The position numbers and the translations under genes are program-made. Shown one piece after another: positions 12,537-24,778 of a DNA stretch of 64,000 bases. Source of the stretch: Zhengitettix transpicula (Eukaryota; Arthropoda; Insecta; Orthoptera; Tetrigidae); contig JAYJMR010000070.1 in the NCBI GenBank assembly GCA_037074705.1, forward strand, positions 62,001 through 126,000, given 5' to 3'. Numbering within the stretch: position 1 is the first letter of the stretch; each line of letters begins with the position of its first letter. The notes under the pieces are model-generated. The model saw nothing but the letters and a program-made list of their open reading frames with translations. It was not told the origin of the DNA and ran no database searches.

Positions 12537-13791
12537 GGTGAAATTCCAAACTTGTCGTCGAAACGTCGAAATATTGGGATATATTACTTAATATTAATAG
12601 ATTAAGATTTAAGAAGTGCAGGTTTGAGTAATTTTTATAAAGAACGAATCATTTATTATGAAATAAGTCTTTGTTATTTGAAGATTCTTGGTTGGTGAAA
12701 TTCCAAAATTGTCGTCGAAACGTCGAAATATTACGATATATTAATTAATATTAATAGATTAAGATTTTAGAAGTGCAGGTTTGACTAATTTTTATAAAGA
12801 ACGTATCATTTATTATAAAATAAGACTTTGTTATTTGAAGATTCTTGGTTGGTGAAATTCCAAACTTGTCGTCGAAACGTCGAAATATTGGGATATATTA
12901 CTTAATATTAATAGATTAAGATTTAAGAAGTGCAGGTTTGAGTAATTTTTATAAAGAACGAATCATTTATTATGAAATAAGTCTTTGTTATTTGAAGATT
13001 CTTGGTTGGTGAAATTCCAAAATTGTCGTCGAAACGTCGAAATACTACGATATATTAATAATTCTTAATAGATTAAGATTTTAGAAGTGCAGGTTTGAGT
13101 AATTTTTATAAAGAACGAGTCATTTATTATGAAATAAGACTTTGTTATTTGAAGATTCTTGGTTGGTGAAATTCCAAACTTGTCGTCGAAACGTCGAAAT
13201 ATTGGGATATATTACTTAATATTAATAGATTAAGATTTAAGAAGTGCAGGTTTGAGTAATTTTTATAAAGAACGAATCATTTATTATGAAATAAGTCTTT
13301 GTTATTTGAAGATTCTTGGTTGGTGAAATTCCAAAATTGTCGTCGAAACGTCGAAATATTACGATATATTAATTAATATTAATAGATTAAGATTTTAGAA
13401 GTGCAGGTTTGAGTAATTTTTATAAAGAACGAGTCATTTATTATGAAATAAGACTTTGTTATTTGAAGATTCTTGGTTGGTGAAATTCCAAACTTGTCGT
13501 CGAAACGTCGAAATATTGGGATATATTACTTAATATTAATAGATTAAGATTAAGAAGTGCAGGTTTGAGTAATTTTTATAAAGAACGAATCATTTATTAT
13601 GAAATAAGTCTTTGTTATTTGAAGATTCTTGGTTGGTGAAATTCCAAAATTGTCGTCGAAACGTCGAAATATTACGATATATTAATTAATATTAATAGAT
13701 TAAGATTTTAGAAGTGCAGGTTTGACTAATTTTTATAAAGAACGTATCATTTATTATGAAATAAGACTTTGTTATTTCAAGATTCTTGGTT
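12537..13791 (+). repeat. Two-monomer (314-bp) higher-order repeat, four copies
   Basis: Two monomer types alternate strictly. X units start at 12537, 12851, 13165 and 13479 and carry ATTGGG, ATTACTTAAT, AAGAAG, GAGTAA, GAATC and AAGTCTTTG. Y units start at 12694, 13008, 13322 and 13635 and share CCAAAATTG, a C-to-A change in the usual CCAAACTTG. The X units are very alike (13479 has lost one base). The Y units are mixed downstream: the first and last are GACTAA/GTATC, the middle two GAGTAA/GAGTC, and 13008 also has ACTACG and TTAATAATTCTTAATAG. This suggests conversion within Y after the dimer formed. Confidence 0.93.
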
Positions 13792-14105
13792 GGTGAAATT
13801 CCAAACTTGTCGTCGAAACGTCGAAATATTACGATATATTAATTAATATTAATAGATTAAGATTTTAGAAGTGCAGGTTTGACTAATTTTTATAAAGAAC
13901 GTATCATTTATTATGAAATAAGACTTTGTTATTTGAAGATACTTGGTTGGTGAAATTCCAAACTTGTCGTCGAAACGTCGAAATATTACGATATATTAAT
14001 TAATATTAATAGATTAACATTTTAGAAGTGCAGGTTTGACTAATTTTTATAAAGAACGTATCATTTATTATGAAATAAGACTTTGTTATTTGAAGATTCT
14101 TGGTT

Positions 14106-14888
14106 GGTGAAATTCCAAACTTGTCGTCGAAACGTCGAAATATTGGGATATATTAATTAATATTAATAGATTAAGATTTTAGAAGTGCAGGTTTGAGTAA
14201 ATTTTATAAAGAACGAGTCATTTATTATGAAATAAGACTTTGTTATTTGAAGATTCTTGGTTGGTGAAATTCCAAACTTGTCGTCGAAACGTCGAAATAT
14301 TACGATATATTAATTAATATTAATAGATTAAGATTTTAGAAGTGCAGGTTTGAGTAATTTTTATAAAGAACGTATCATTTATTATGAAAAAAGACTTTGT
14401 TATTTGAAGATTCTTGGTTGGTGAAATTCCAAACTTGTCGTCGAAACGTCGAAATATTACGATATATTAATTTATATTAATAGATTAAGATTTTAGAAGT
14501 GCAGGTTTGACTAATTTTTATAAAGAACGTATCATTTATTATGAAATAAGACTTTGTTATTTGAAGATTCTTGGTTGGTGAAATTCCAAACTTGTCGTCG
14601 AAACGTCGAAATATTGGGATATATTAATTAATATTAATAGATTAAGATTTAGAAGTGCAGGTTTGAGTAATTTTTATAAAGAACGAATCATTTATTATGA
14701 AATAAGACTTTGTTATTTGAAGATTCTTGGTTGGTGAAATTCCAAACTTGTCGTCGAAACGTCGAAATATTACGATATATTAATTAATATTAATAGATTA
14801 AGATTTTAGAAGTGCAGGTTTGACTAATTTTTATAAAGAACGTATCATTTATTATGAAATAAGACTTGTTATTTGAAGATTCTTGGTT
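14106..14888 (+). repeat. Five-monomer HOR 'a-b-c-d-e', divergent copy
   Basis: Order: a, ATTGGG with GAGTAAA and GAGTC; b, GAGTAA with GTATC; c, AATTTATATTAAT; d, ATTGGG with GAGTAA and GAATC; e, consensus. The same order recurs at 18343, 19128 and 21012, and as a-b-c only at 24308. This copy keeps the usual GTCGTCG in b (others have TAGTCG) and has two single-base deletions at about 14,651 and 14,866. It may be the oldest form in the window. Confidence 0.82.
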
Positions 14889-16144
14889 GGTTAAATTCCA
14901 AACTTGTCGTCGAAACGTCGAAATATTACGATATATTAATTAATATTAATAGATTAAGATTTTAGAAGTGCAGGTTTGACTAATTTTTATAAAGAACGTT
15001 TCATTTATTATGAAATAAGACTTTGTTATTTGAAGATTCTTGGTTGGTGAAATTCCTAACTTGTCGACGAAACGTCGAAATATTACGATATATTAATTAA
15101 TATTAATAGATTAAGATTTTAGAAGTGCAGGTTTGACTAATTTTTATAAAGAACGTATCATTTATTATGAAATAAGACTTTGTTATTTGAAGATTCTTGG
15201 TTGGTGAAATTCCAAACTTGTCGTCGAAACGTCGAAATATTGGGATATATTAATTAATATTAATAGATTAAGATTTTAGAAGTGCAGGTTTGAGTAAATT
15301 TTATAAAGAACGAATCATTTATTATGAAATAAGACTTTGTTATTTGAAGATTCTTGGTTGGTGAAATTCCAAACTTGTCGTTGAAACGTCGAAATATTAC
15401 GATATATTAATTAATATTAATAGATTAACATTTTAGAAATGCAGGTTTGACTAATTTTTATAAAGAACGTATCATTTATTATGAAATAAGACTTTGTTAT
15501 TTGAAGATTCTTGGTTGGTGAAATTCCAAACTTGTCGTCGAAACGTCGAAATATTACGATATATTAATTAATATTAATAGATTAAGATTTTAGAAGTGCA
15601 GGTTTGACTAATTTTTATAAAGAACGTATCATTTATTATGAAATAAGACTTTGTTATTTGAAGATTCTTGGTTGGTGAAATTCCAAACTTGTCGTCGAAA
15701 CGTCGAAATATTACGATATATTAATTAATATTAATAGATTAAGATTTTAGAAGTGCAGGTTTGACTAATTTTTATAAAGAACGTATCATTTATTATGAAA
15801 TAAGACTTTGTTATTTGAAGATTCTTGGTTGGTGAAATTCCAAACTTGTCGTCGAAACGTCGAAATATTACGATATATTAATTAATATTAATAGATTAAG
15901 ATTTTAGAAGTGCAGGTTTGACTAATTTTTATAAAGAACGTATCATTTATTATGAAATAAGACTTTGTTATTTGAAGATTCTTGGTTGGTGAAATTCCAA
16001 ACTTGTCGACGAAACGTCGAAATATTACGATATATTAATTAATATTAATAGATTAAGATTTTAGAAGTGCAGGTTTGACTAATTTTTATAAAGAACGTAT
16101 CATTTATTATGAAATAAGACTTTGTTATTTGAAGATTCTTGGTT

Positions 16145-16615
16145 GGTGAAATTCCAAACTTGTCGTCGAAACGTCGAAATATTACGATATATTAATTAAT
16201 ATTATTAGATTAAGATTTTAGAAGTGCAGGTTTGACTAATTTTTATAAAGAACGTATCATTTATTATGAAATAAGACTTTGTTATTTGAAGATTCTTGGT
16301 TGGTGAAATTCCAAACTTGTCGTCGAAACGTCGAAATATTACGATATATTAATTAATATTATTAGATTAAGATTTTAGAAGTGCAGGTTTGACTAATTTT
16401 TATAAAGAACGTATCATTTATTATGAAATAAGACTTTGTTATTTCAAGATTCTTGGTTGGTGAAATTCCAAACTTGTCGTCGAAACGTCGAAATATTACG
16501 ATATATTAATTAATATTATTAGATTAAGATTTTAGAAGTGCAGGTTTGACTAATTTTTATAAAGAACGTATCATTTATTATGAAATAAGACTTTGTTATT
16601 TGAAGATTCTTGGTT
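16145..16615 (+). repeat. Three consecutive ATTATTAG monomers
   Basis: Three adjacent monomers share ATATTATTAG in place of ATATTAATAG, a rare variant seen elsewhere only near 17,931 and 23,895. The middle unit ends in TTTCAAGATT. This is a local amplification of single monomers. Confidence 0.85.
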
Positions 16616-17086
16616 GGTGAAATTCCAAACTTGTCGTCGAAACGTCGAAATATTACGATATATTAATTAATATTAATAGATTAAGATTTTAGAAGTGCAG
16701 GTTTGAGTAATTTTTATAAAGAACGTATCATTTATTATGAAATAAGACTTTGTTATTTGAAGATTCTTGGTTGGTGAAATTCCAAACTTGTCGTCGAAAC
16801 GTCGAAATATTACGATATATTAATTAATATTAATAGATTAAGATTTTAGAAGTGCAGGTTTGAGTAATTTTTATAAAGAACGAGTCATTTATTATGAAAT
16901 AAGACTTTGTTATTTGAAGATTCTTCGTTGGTGAAATTCCAAACTTGTCGACGAAACGTCGAAATATTACGATATATTAATTAATATTAATAGATTAAGA
17001 TTTAAGAAGTGCAGGTTTGAGTAATTTTTATAAAGAACGAATCATTTATTATGAAATAAGTCTTTGTTATTTGAAGATTCTTGGTT

Positions 17087-17714
17087 GGTGAAATTCCAAA
17101 CTTGTCGTCGAAACGTCGAAATATTACGATATATTAATTAATATTAATAGATTAAGATTTTAGAAGTGCAGGTTTGACTAATTTTTATAAAGAACGTATC
17201 ATTTATTATGAAATAAGACTTTGTTATTTGAAGATTCTTGGTTGGTGAAATTCCAAACTTGTCGTCGAAACGTCGAAATATTGGGATATATTAATTAATA
17301 TTAATAGATTAAGATTTTAGAAGTGCAGGTTTGAGTAAATTTTATTAAGAACGAGTCATTTATTATGAAATAAGACTTTGTTATTTGAAGATTCTTGGTT
17401 GGTGAAATTCCAAAATTGTCGTCGAAACGTCGAAATATTACGATATATTAATTAATATTAATAGATTAAGATTTTAGAAGTGCAGGTTTGACTAATTTTT
17501 ATAAAGAACGTATCATTTATTATGAAATAAGACTTTGTTATTTGAAGATTCTTGGTTGGTGAAATTCCAAACTTGTCGTCGAAACGTCGAAATATTACGA
17601 TATATTAATTAATATTAATAGATTAAGATTTTAGAAGTGCAGGTTTGACTAATTTTTATAAAGAACGTATCATTTATTATGAAATAAGACTTTGTTATTT
17701 GAAGATTCTTGGTT
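17087..17714 (+). repeat. Four-monomer block, copy 1
   Basis: Ordered markers: consensus; ATTGGG with GAGTAAATTTTATTAAG at 17244; CCAAAATTG at 17401; consensus. The same order recurs 3140 bp (20 monomers) downstream. The TTATTAAG change destroys the TTTATAAA palindrome. Confidence 0.8.
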
Positions 17715-18813
17715 GGTGAAATTCCAAACTTGTCGACGAAACGTCGAAATATTACGATATATTAATTAATATTAATAGATTAAGATTTTAGAAGTGCAGG
17801 TTTGACTAATTTTTATAAAGAACGTATCATTTATTATGAAATAAGACTTTGTTATTTGAAGATTCTTGGTTGGTGAAATTCCAAACTTGTCGTCGAAACG
17901 TCGAAATATTACGATATATTAATTAATATTATTAGATTAAGATTTTAGAAGTGCAGGTTTGACTAATTTTTATAAAGAACGTATCATTTATTATGAAATA
18001 AGACTTTGTTATTTCAAGATTCTTGGTTGGTGAAATTCCAAACTTGTCGTCGAAACGTCAAAATATTACGATATATTAATTAATATTAATAGATTAAGAT
18101 TTTAGAAGTGCAGGTTTGACTAATTTTTATAAAGAACGTATCATTTATTATGAAATAAGACTTTGTTATTTGAAGATACTTGGTTGGTGAAATTCCAAAC
18201 TTGTCGTCGAAACGTCGAAATATTACGATATATTAATTAATATTAATAGATTAACATTTTAGAAGTGCAGGTTTGACTAATTTTTATAAAGAACGTATCA
18301 TTTATTATGAAATAAGACTTTGTTATTTGAAGATTCTTGGTTGGTGAAATTCCAAACTTGTCGTCGAAACGTCGAAATATTGGGATATATTAATTAATAT
18401 TAATAGATTAAGATTTTAGAAGTGCAGGTTTGAGTAAATTTTATAAAGAACGAGTCATTTATTATGAAATAAAACTTTGTTATTTGAAGATTCTTGGTTG
18501 GTGAAATTCCAAACTTGTAGTCGAAACGTCGAAATATTACGATATATTAATTAATATTAATAGATTAAGATTTTAGAAGTGCAGGTTTGAGTAATTTTTA
18601 TAAAGAACGTATCATTTATTATGAAATAAGACTTTGTTATTTGAAGATTCTTGGTTGGTGAAATTCCAAACTTGTCGTCGAAACGTCGAAATATTACGAT
18701 ATATTAATTTATATTAATAGATTAAGATTTTAGAAGTGCAGGTTTGACTAATTTTTATAAAGAACGTATCATTTATTATGAAATAAGACTTTGTTATTTG
18801 AAGATTCTTGGTC
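17558..18813 (+). repeat. Eight-monomer block, copy 1 (1256 bp)
   Basis: Ordered markers: consensus; GTCGACG at 17715; ATTATTAG with a TTTCAAGATT end at 17872; a GAAGATACTTGG end at 18029; ATTAACATTTT at 18186; then units a, b and c of the five-monomer HOR. The same order recurs at 23524-24778, an offset of 38 monomers. The last part of the series also matches 13635-14576. Confidence 0.82.
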
Positions 18814-19127
18814 GGTGAAATTCCAAACTTGTCGTCGAAACGTCGAAATATTGGGATATATTAATTAATATTAATAGATTAAGATTTTAGAAGTGCAGGT
18901 TTGAGTAATTTTTATAAAGAACGAATCATTTATTATGAAATAAGACTTTGTTATTTGAAGATTCTTGGTTGGTGAAATTCCAAACTTGTCGTCGAAACGT
19001 CGAAATATTACGATATATTAATTAATATTAATAGATTAAGATTTTAGAAGTGCAGGTTTGACTAATTTTTATAAAGAACGTATCATTTATTATGAAATAA
19101 GACTTTGTTATTTGAAGATTCTTGGTT
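18343..19127 (+). repeat. Five-monomer HOR 'a-b-c-d-e', tandem copy 1 (785 bp)
   Basis: Units: 18343 (ATTGGG, GAGTAAA, AAAACTTTG), 18500 (TAGTCG, GAGTAA, GTATC), 18657 (AATTTATATT, ending in GGTCGGTG), 18814 (ATTGGG, GAATC) and 18971 (consensus). The rare AAAACTTTG, TAGTCG and GGTCGG marks recur exactly 785 bp downstream. By eye I find no mismatch with the next copy. Confidence 0.92.
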
Positions 19128-19912
19128 GGTGAAATTCCAAACTTGTCGTCGAAACGTCGAAATATTGGGATATATTAATTAATATTAATAGATTAAGATT
19201 TTAGAAGTGCAGGTTTGAGTAAATTTTATAAAGAACGAGTCATTTATTATGAAATAAAACTTTGTTATTTGAAGATTCTTGGTTGGTGAAATTCCAAACT
19301 TGTAGTCGAAACGTCGAAATATTACGATATATTAATTAATATTAATAGATTAAGATTTTAGAAGTGCAGGTTTGAGTAATTTTTATAAAGAACGTATCAT
19401 TTATTATGAAATAAGACTTTGTTATTTGAAGATTCTTGGTTGGTGAAATTCCAAACTTGTCGTCGAAACGTCGAAATATTACGATATATTAATTTATATT
19501 AATAGATTAAGATTTTAGAAGTGCAGGTTTGACTAATTTTTATAAAGAACGTATCATTTATTATGAAATAAGACTTTGTTATTTGAAGATTCTTGGTCGG
19601 TGAAATTCCAAACTTGTCGTCGAAACGTCGAAATATTGGGATATATTAATTAATATTAATAGATTAAGATTTTAGAAGTGCAGGTTTGAGTAATTTTTAT
19701 AAAGAACGAATCATTTATTATGAAATAAGACTTTGTTATTTGAAGATTCTTGGTTGGTGAAATTCCAAACTTGTCGTCGAAACGTCGAAATATTACGATA
19801 TATTAATTAATATTAATAGATTAAGATTTTAGAAGTGCAGGTTTGACTAATTTTTATAAAGAACGTATCATTTATTATGAAATAAGACTTTGTTATTTGA
19901 AGATTCTTGGTT
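19128..19912 (+). repeat. Five-monomer HOR 'a-b-c-d-e', tandem copy 2 (785 bp)
   Basis: Directly follows copy 1 and appears identical to it over 785 bp, including AAAACTTTG near 19255, TAGTCG near 19303 and GGTCGG near 19597. The series ends at 19913, where an AAGTCTTTG unit follows. Identity this high implies a very recent duplication, or an assembly duplicate. Confidence 0.92.
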
Positions 19913-20226
19913 GGTGAAATTCCAAACTTGTCGTCGAAACGTCGAAATATTACGATATATTAATTAATATTAATAGATTAAGATTTTAGAAGTGCAGGTT
20001 TGAGTAATTTTTATAAAGAACGAATCATTTATTATGAAATAAGTCTTTGTTATTTGAAGATTCTTGGTTGGTGAAATTCCAAACTTGTCGACGAAACGTC
20101 GAAATATTACGATATATTACTTAATATTAATAGATTAAGATTTAAGAAGTGCAGGTTTGAGTAATTTTTATAAAGAACGAATCATTTATTATGAAATAAG
20201 TCTTTGTTATTTGAAGATTCTTGGTT

Positions 20227-20854
20227 GGTGAAATTCCAAACTTGTCGTCGAAACGTCGAAATATTACGATATATTAATTAATATTAATAGATTAAGATTT
20301 TAGAAGTGCAGGTTTGACTAATTTTTATAAAGAACGTATCATTTATTATGAAATAAGACTTTGTTATTTGAAGATTCTTGGTTGGTGAAATTCCAAACTT
20401 GTCGTCGAAACGTCGAAATATTGGGATATATTAATTAATATTAATAGATTAAGATTTTAGAAGTGCAGGTTTGAGTAAATTTTATTAAGAACGAGTCATT
20501 TATTATGAAATAAGACTTTGTTATTTGAAGATTCTTGGTTGGTGAAATTCCAAAATTGTCGTCGAAACGTCGAAATATTACGATATATTAATTAATATTA
20601 ATAGATTAAGATTTTAGAAGTGCAGGTTTGACTAATTTTTATAAAGAACGTATCATTTATTATGAAATAAGACTTTGTTATTTGAAGATTCTTGGTTGGT
20701 GAAATTCCAAACTTGTCGTCGAAACGTCGAAATATTACGATATATTAATTAATATTAATAGATTAAGATTTTAGAAGTGCAGGTTTGACTAATTTTTATA
20801 AAGAACGTATCATTTATTATGAAATAAGACTTTGTTATTTGAAGATTCTTGGTT
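20227..20854 (+). repeat. Four-monomer block, copy 2
   Basis: Matches 17087-17714 at an offset of 3140 bp, including TTATTAAG near 20482 and CCAAAATTG near 20551. Similarity breaks at 20855, where the next unit has ATTAATATATATAG instead of GTCGACG. Confidence 0.8.
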
Positions 20855-21011
20855 GGTGAAATTCCAAACTTGTCGTCGAAACGTCGAAATATTACGATAT
20901 ATTAATTAATATATATAGATTAAGATTTTAGAAGTGCAGGTTTGACTAATTTTTATAAAGAACGTATCATTTATTATGAAATAAGACTTTGTTATTTGAA
21001 GATTCTTGGTT

Positions 21012-21796
21012 GGTGAAATTCCAAACTTGTCGTCGAAACGTCGAAATATTGGGATATATTAATTAATATTAATAGATTAAGATTTTAGAAGTGCAGGTTT
21101 GAGTAAATTTTATAAAGAACGAGTCATTTATTATGAAATAAGACTTTGTTATTTGAAGATTCTTGGTTGGTGAAATTCCAAACTTGTAGTCGAAACGTCG
21201 AAATATTACGATATATTAATTAATATTAATAGATTAAGATTTTAGAAGTGCAGGTTTGAGTAATTTTTATAAAGAACGTATCATTTATTATGAAATAAGA
21301 CTTTGTTATTTGAAGATTCTTGGTTGGTGAAATTCCAAACTTGTCGTCGAAACGTCGAAATATTACGATATATTAATTTATATTAATAGATTAAGATTTT
21401 AGAAGTGCAGGTTTGACTAATTTTTATAAAGAACGTATCATTTATTATGAAATAAGACTTTGTTATTTGAAGATTCTAGGTCGGTGAAATTCCAAACTTG
21501 TCGTCGAAACGTCGAAATATTGGGATATATTAATTAATATTAATAGATTAAGATTTTAGAAGTGCAGGTTTGAGTAATTTTTATAAAGAACGAATCATTT
21601 ATTATGAAATAAGACTTTGTTATTTGAAGATTCTTGGTTGGTGAAATTCCAAACTTGTCGTCGAAACGTCGAAATATTACGATATATTAATTAATATTAA
21701 TAGATTAAGATTTTAGAAGTGCAGGTTTGACTAATTTTTATAAAGAACGTATCATTTATTATGAAATAAGACTTTGTTATTTGAAGATTCTTGGTT
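21012..21796 (+). repeat. Five-monomer HOR 'a-b-c-d-e', displaced copy (785 bp)
   Basis: Same order as 18343-19127, 12 monomers after copy 2. It has the usual AAGACTTTG in unit a, TAGTCG in b, and TCTAGGTCGG at the end of c. TAGTCG and GGTCGG place it with the 18-19 kb pair rather than with the 14 kb copy. Confidence 0.88.
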
Positions 21797-22424
21797 GGTG
21801 AAATTCCAAACTTGTCGTCGAAACGTCGAAATATTACGATATATTAATTAATATTAATAGATTAAGATTTTAGAAGTGCAGGTTTGACTAATTTTTATAA
21901 AGAACGTATCATTTATTATGAAATAAGACTTTGTTATTTGAAGATTCTTGGTTGGTGAAATTCCTAACTTGTCGACGAAACGTCGAAATATTACGATTTA
22001 TTAATTAATATTAATAGATTAAGATTTTAGAAGTGCAGGTTTGACTAATTTTTATAAAGAACGTATCATTTATTATGAAATAAGACTTTGTTATTTGAAG
22101 ATTCTTGGTTGGTGAAATTCCAAACTTGTCGTCGAAACGTCGAAATATTGGGATATATTAATTAATATTAATAGATTAAGATTTTAGAAGTGCAGGTTTG
22201 AGTAAATTTTATTAAGAACGAGTCATTTATTATGAAATAAGACTTTGTTATTTGAAGATTCTTGGTTGGTGAAATTCCAAACTTGTCGTCGAAACGTCGA
22301 AATATTACGATATATTAATTAATATTAATAGATTAAGATTTTAGAAGTGTAGGTTTGACTAATTTTTATAAAGAACGTATCATTTATTATGAAATAAGAC
22401 TTTGTTATTTGAAGATTCTTGGTT
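21640..22424 (+). repeat. Five-monomer block with CCTAAC/GTCGACG, copy 1
   Basis: Ordered markers: two consensus units; CCTAACTTGTCGACG with GATTTATT at 21954; ATTGGG with GAGTAAATTTTATTAAG at 22111; GTGTAGGTTTG at 22268. The same series recurs 942 bp (six monomers) downstream. The sixth unit (22425, TAGTCG) is not repeated. Confidence 0.87.
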
Positions 22425-22581
22425 GGTGAAATTCCAAACTTGTAGTCGAAACGTCGAAATATTACGATATATTAATTAATATTAATAGATTAAGATTTTA
22501 GAAGTGCAGGTTTGAGTAATTTTTATAAAGAACGAATCATTTATTATGAAATAAGACTTTGTTATTTGAAGATTCTTGGTT

Positions 22582-23366
22582 GGTGAAACTCCAAACTTGT
22601 CGTCGAAACGTCGAAATATTACGATATATTAATTAATATTAATAGATTAAGATTTTAGAAGTGCAGGTTTGACTAATTTTTATAAAGAACGTATCATTTA
22701 TTATGAAATAAGACTTTGTTATTTGAAGATTCTTGGTTGGTGAAATTCCAAACTTGTCGTCGAAACGTCGAAATATTACGATATATTAATTAATATTAAT
22801 AGATTAAGATTTTAGAAGTGCAGGTTTGACTAATTTTTATAAAGAACGTATCATTTATTATGAAATAAGACTTTGTTATTTGAAGATTCTTGGTTGGTGA
22901 AATTCCTAACTTGTCGACGAAACGTCGAAATATTACGATTTATTAATTAATATTAATAGATTAAGATTTTAGAAGTGCAGGTTTGACTAATTTTTATAAA
23001 GAACGTATCATTTATTATGAAATAAGACTTTGTTATTTGAAGATTCTTGGTTGGTGAAATTCCAAACTTGTCGTCGAAACGTCGAAATATTGGGATATAT
23101 TAATTAATATTAATAGATTAAGATTTTAGAAGTGCAGGTTTGAGTAAATTTTATTAAGAACGAGTCATTTATTATGAAATAAGACTTTGTTATTTGAAGA
23201 TTCTTGGTTGGTGAAATTCCAAACTTGTCGTCGAAACGTCGAAATATTACGATATATTAATTAATATTAATAGATTAAGATTTTAGAAGTGTAGGTTTGA
23301 CTAATTTTTATAAAGAACGTATCATTTATTATGAAATAAGACTTTGTTATTTGAAGATTCTTGGTT
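22582..23366 (+). repeat. Five-monomer block with CCTAAC/GTCGACG, copy 2
   Basis: Matches 21640-22424 at an offset of 942 bp, including GATTTATT, TTATTAAG and GTGTAGG. The first unit differs by GAAACTCC in place of GAAATTCC. The following unit (23367) has ATTAAAATTTT and does not match. Confidence 0.87.
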
Positions 23367-23523
23367 GGTGAAATTCCAAACTTGTCGTCGAAACGTCGAA
23401 ATATTACGATATATTAATTAATATTAATAGATTAAAATTTTAGAAGTGCAGGTTTGACTAATTTTTATAAAGAACGTATCATTTATTATGAAATAAGACT
23501 TTGTTATTTGAAGATTCTTGGTT

Positions 23524-24778
23524 GGTGAAATTCCAAACTTGTCGTCGAAACGTCGAAATATTACGATATATTAATTAATATTAATAGATTAAGATTTTAG
23601 AAGTGCAGGTTTGACTAATTTTTATAAAGAACGTATCATTTATTATGAAATAAGACTTTGTTATTTGAAGATTCTTGGTTGGTGAAATTCCAAACTTGTC
23701 GACGAAACGTCGAAATATTACGATATATTAATTAATATTAATAGATTAAGATTTTAGAAGTGCAGGTTTGACTAATTTTTATAAAGAACGTATCATTTAT
23801 TATGAAATAAGACTTTGTTATTTGAAGATTCTTGGTTGGTGAAATTCCAAACTTGTCGTCGAAACGTCGAAATATTACGATATATTAATTAATATTATTA
23901 GATTAAGATTTTAGAAGTGCAGGTTTGACTAATTTTTATAAAGAACGTATCATTTATTATGAAATAAGACTTTGTTATTTCAAGATTCTTGGTTGGTGAA
24001 ATTCCAAACTTGTCGTCGAAACGTCGAAATATTACGATATATTAATTAATATTAATAGATTAAGATTTTAGAAGTGCAGGTTTGACTAATTTTAATAAAG
24101 AACGTATCATTTATTATGAAATAAACTTTGTTATTTGAAGATACTTGGTTGGTGAAATTCCAAACTTGTCGTCGAAACGTCGAAATATTACGATATATTA
24201 ATTAATATTAATAGATTAACATTTTAGAAGTGCAGGTTTGACTAATTTTTATAAAGAACGTATCATTTATTATGAAATAAGACTTTGTTATTTGAAGATT
24301 CTTGGTTGGTGAAATTCCAAACTTGTCGTCGAAACGTCGAAATATTGGGATATATTAATTAATATTAATAGATTAAGATTTTAGAAGTGCAGGTTTGAGT
24401 AAATTTTATAAAGAACGAGTCATTTATTATGAAATAAGACTTTGTTATTTGAAGATTCTTGGTTGGTGAAATTCCAAACTTGTCGTCGAAACGTCGAAAT
24501 ATTACGATATATTAATTAATATTAATAGATTAAGATTTTAGAAGTGCAGGTTTGAGTAATTTTTATAAAGAACGTATCATTTATTATGAAATAAGACTTT
24601 GTTATTTGAAGATTCTTGGTTGGTGAAATTCCAAACTTGTCGTCGAAACGTCGAAATATTACGATATATTAATTTATATTAATAGATTAAGATTTTAGAA
24701 GTGCAGGTTTGACTAATTTTTATAAAGAACGTATCATTTATTATGAAATAAGACTTTGTTATTTGAAGATTCTTGGTT
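23524..24778 (+). repeat. Eight-monomer block, copy 2 (1255 bp)
   Basis: Repeats the marker order of 17558-18813 at an offset of 5966 bp. Differences seen include TTTAATAAAG near 24,090, a one-base deletion at about 24,124 and GTCGTCG in place of TAGTCG in the b unit. After the c unit it continues differently, with consensus and then CCTAAC. Confidence 0.82.
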
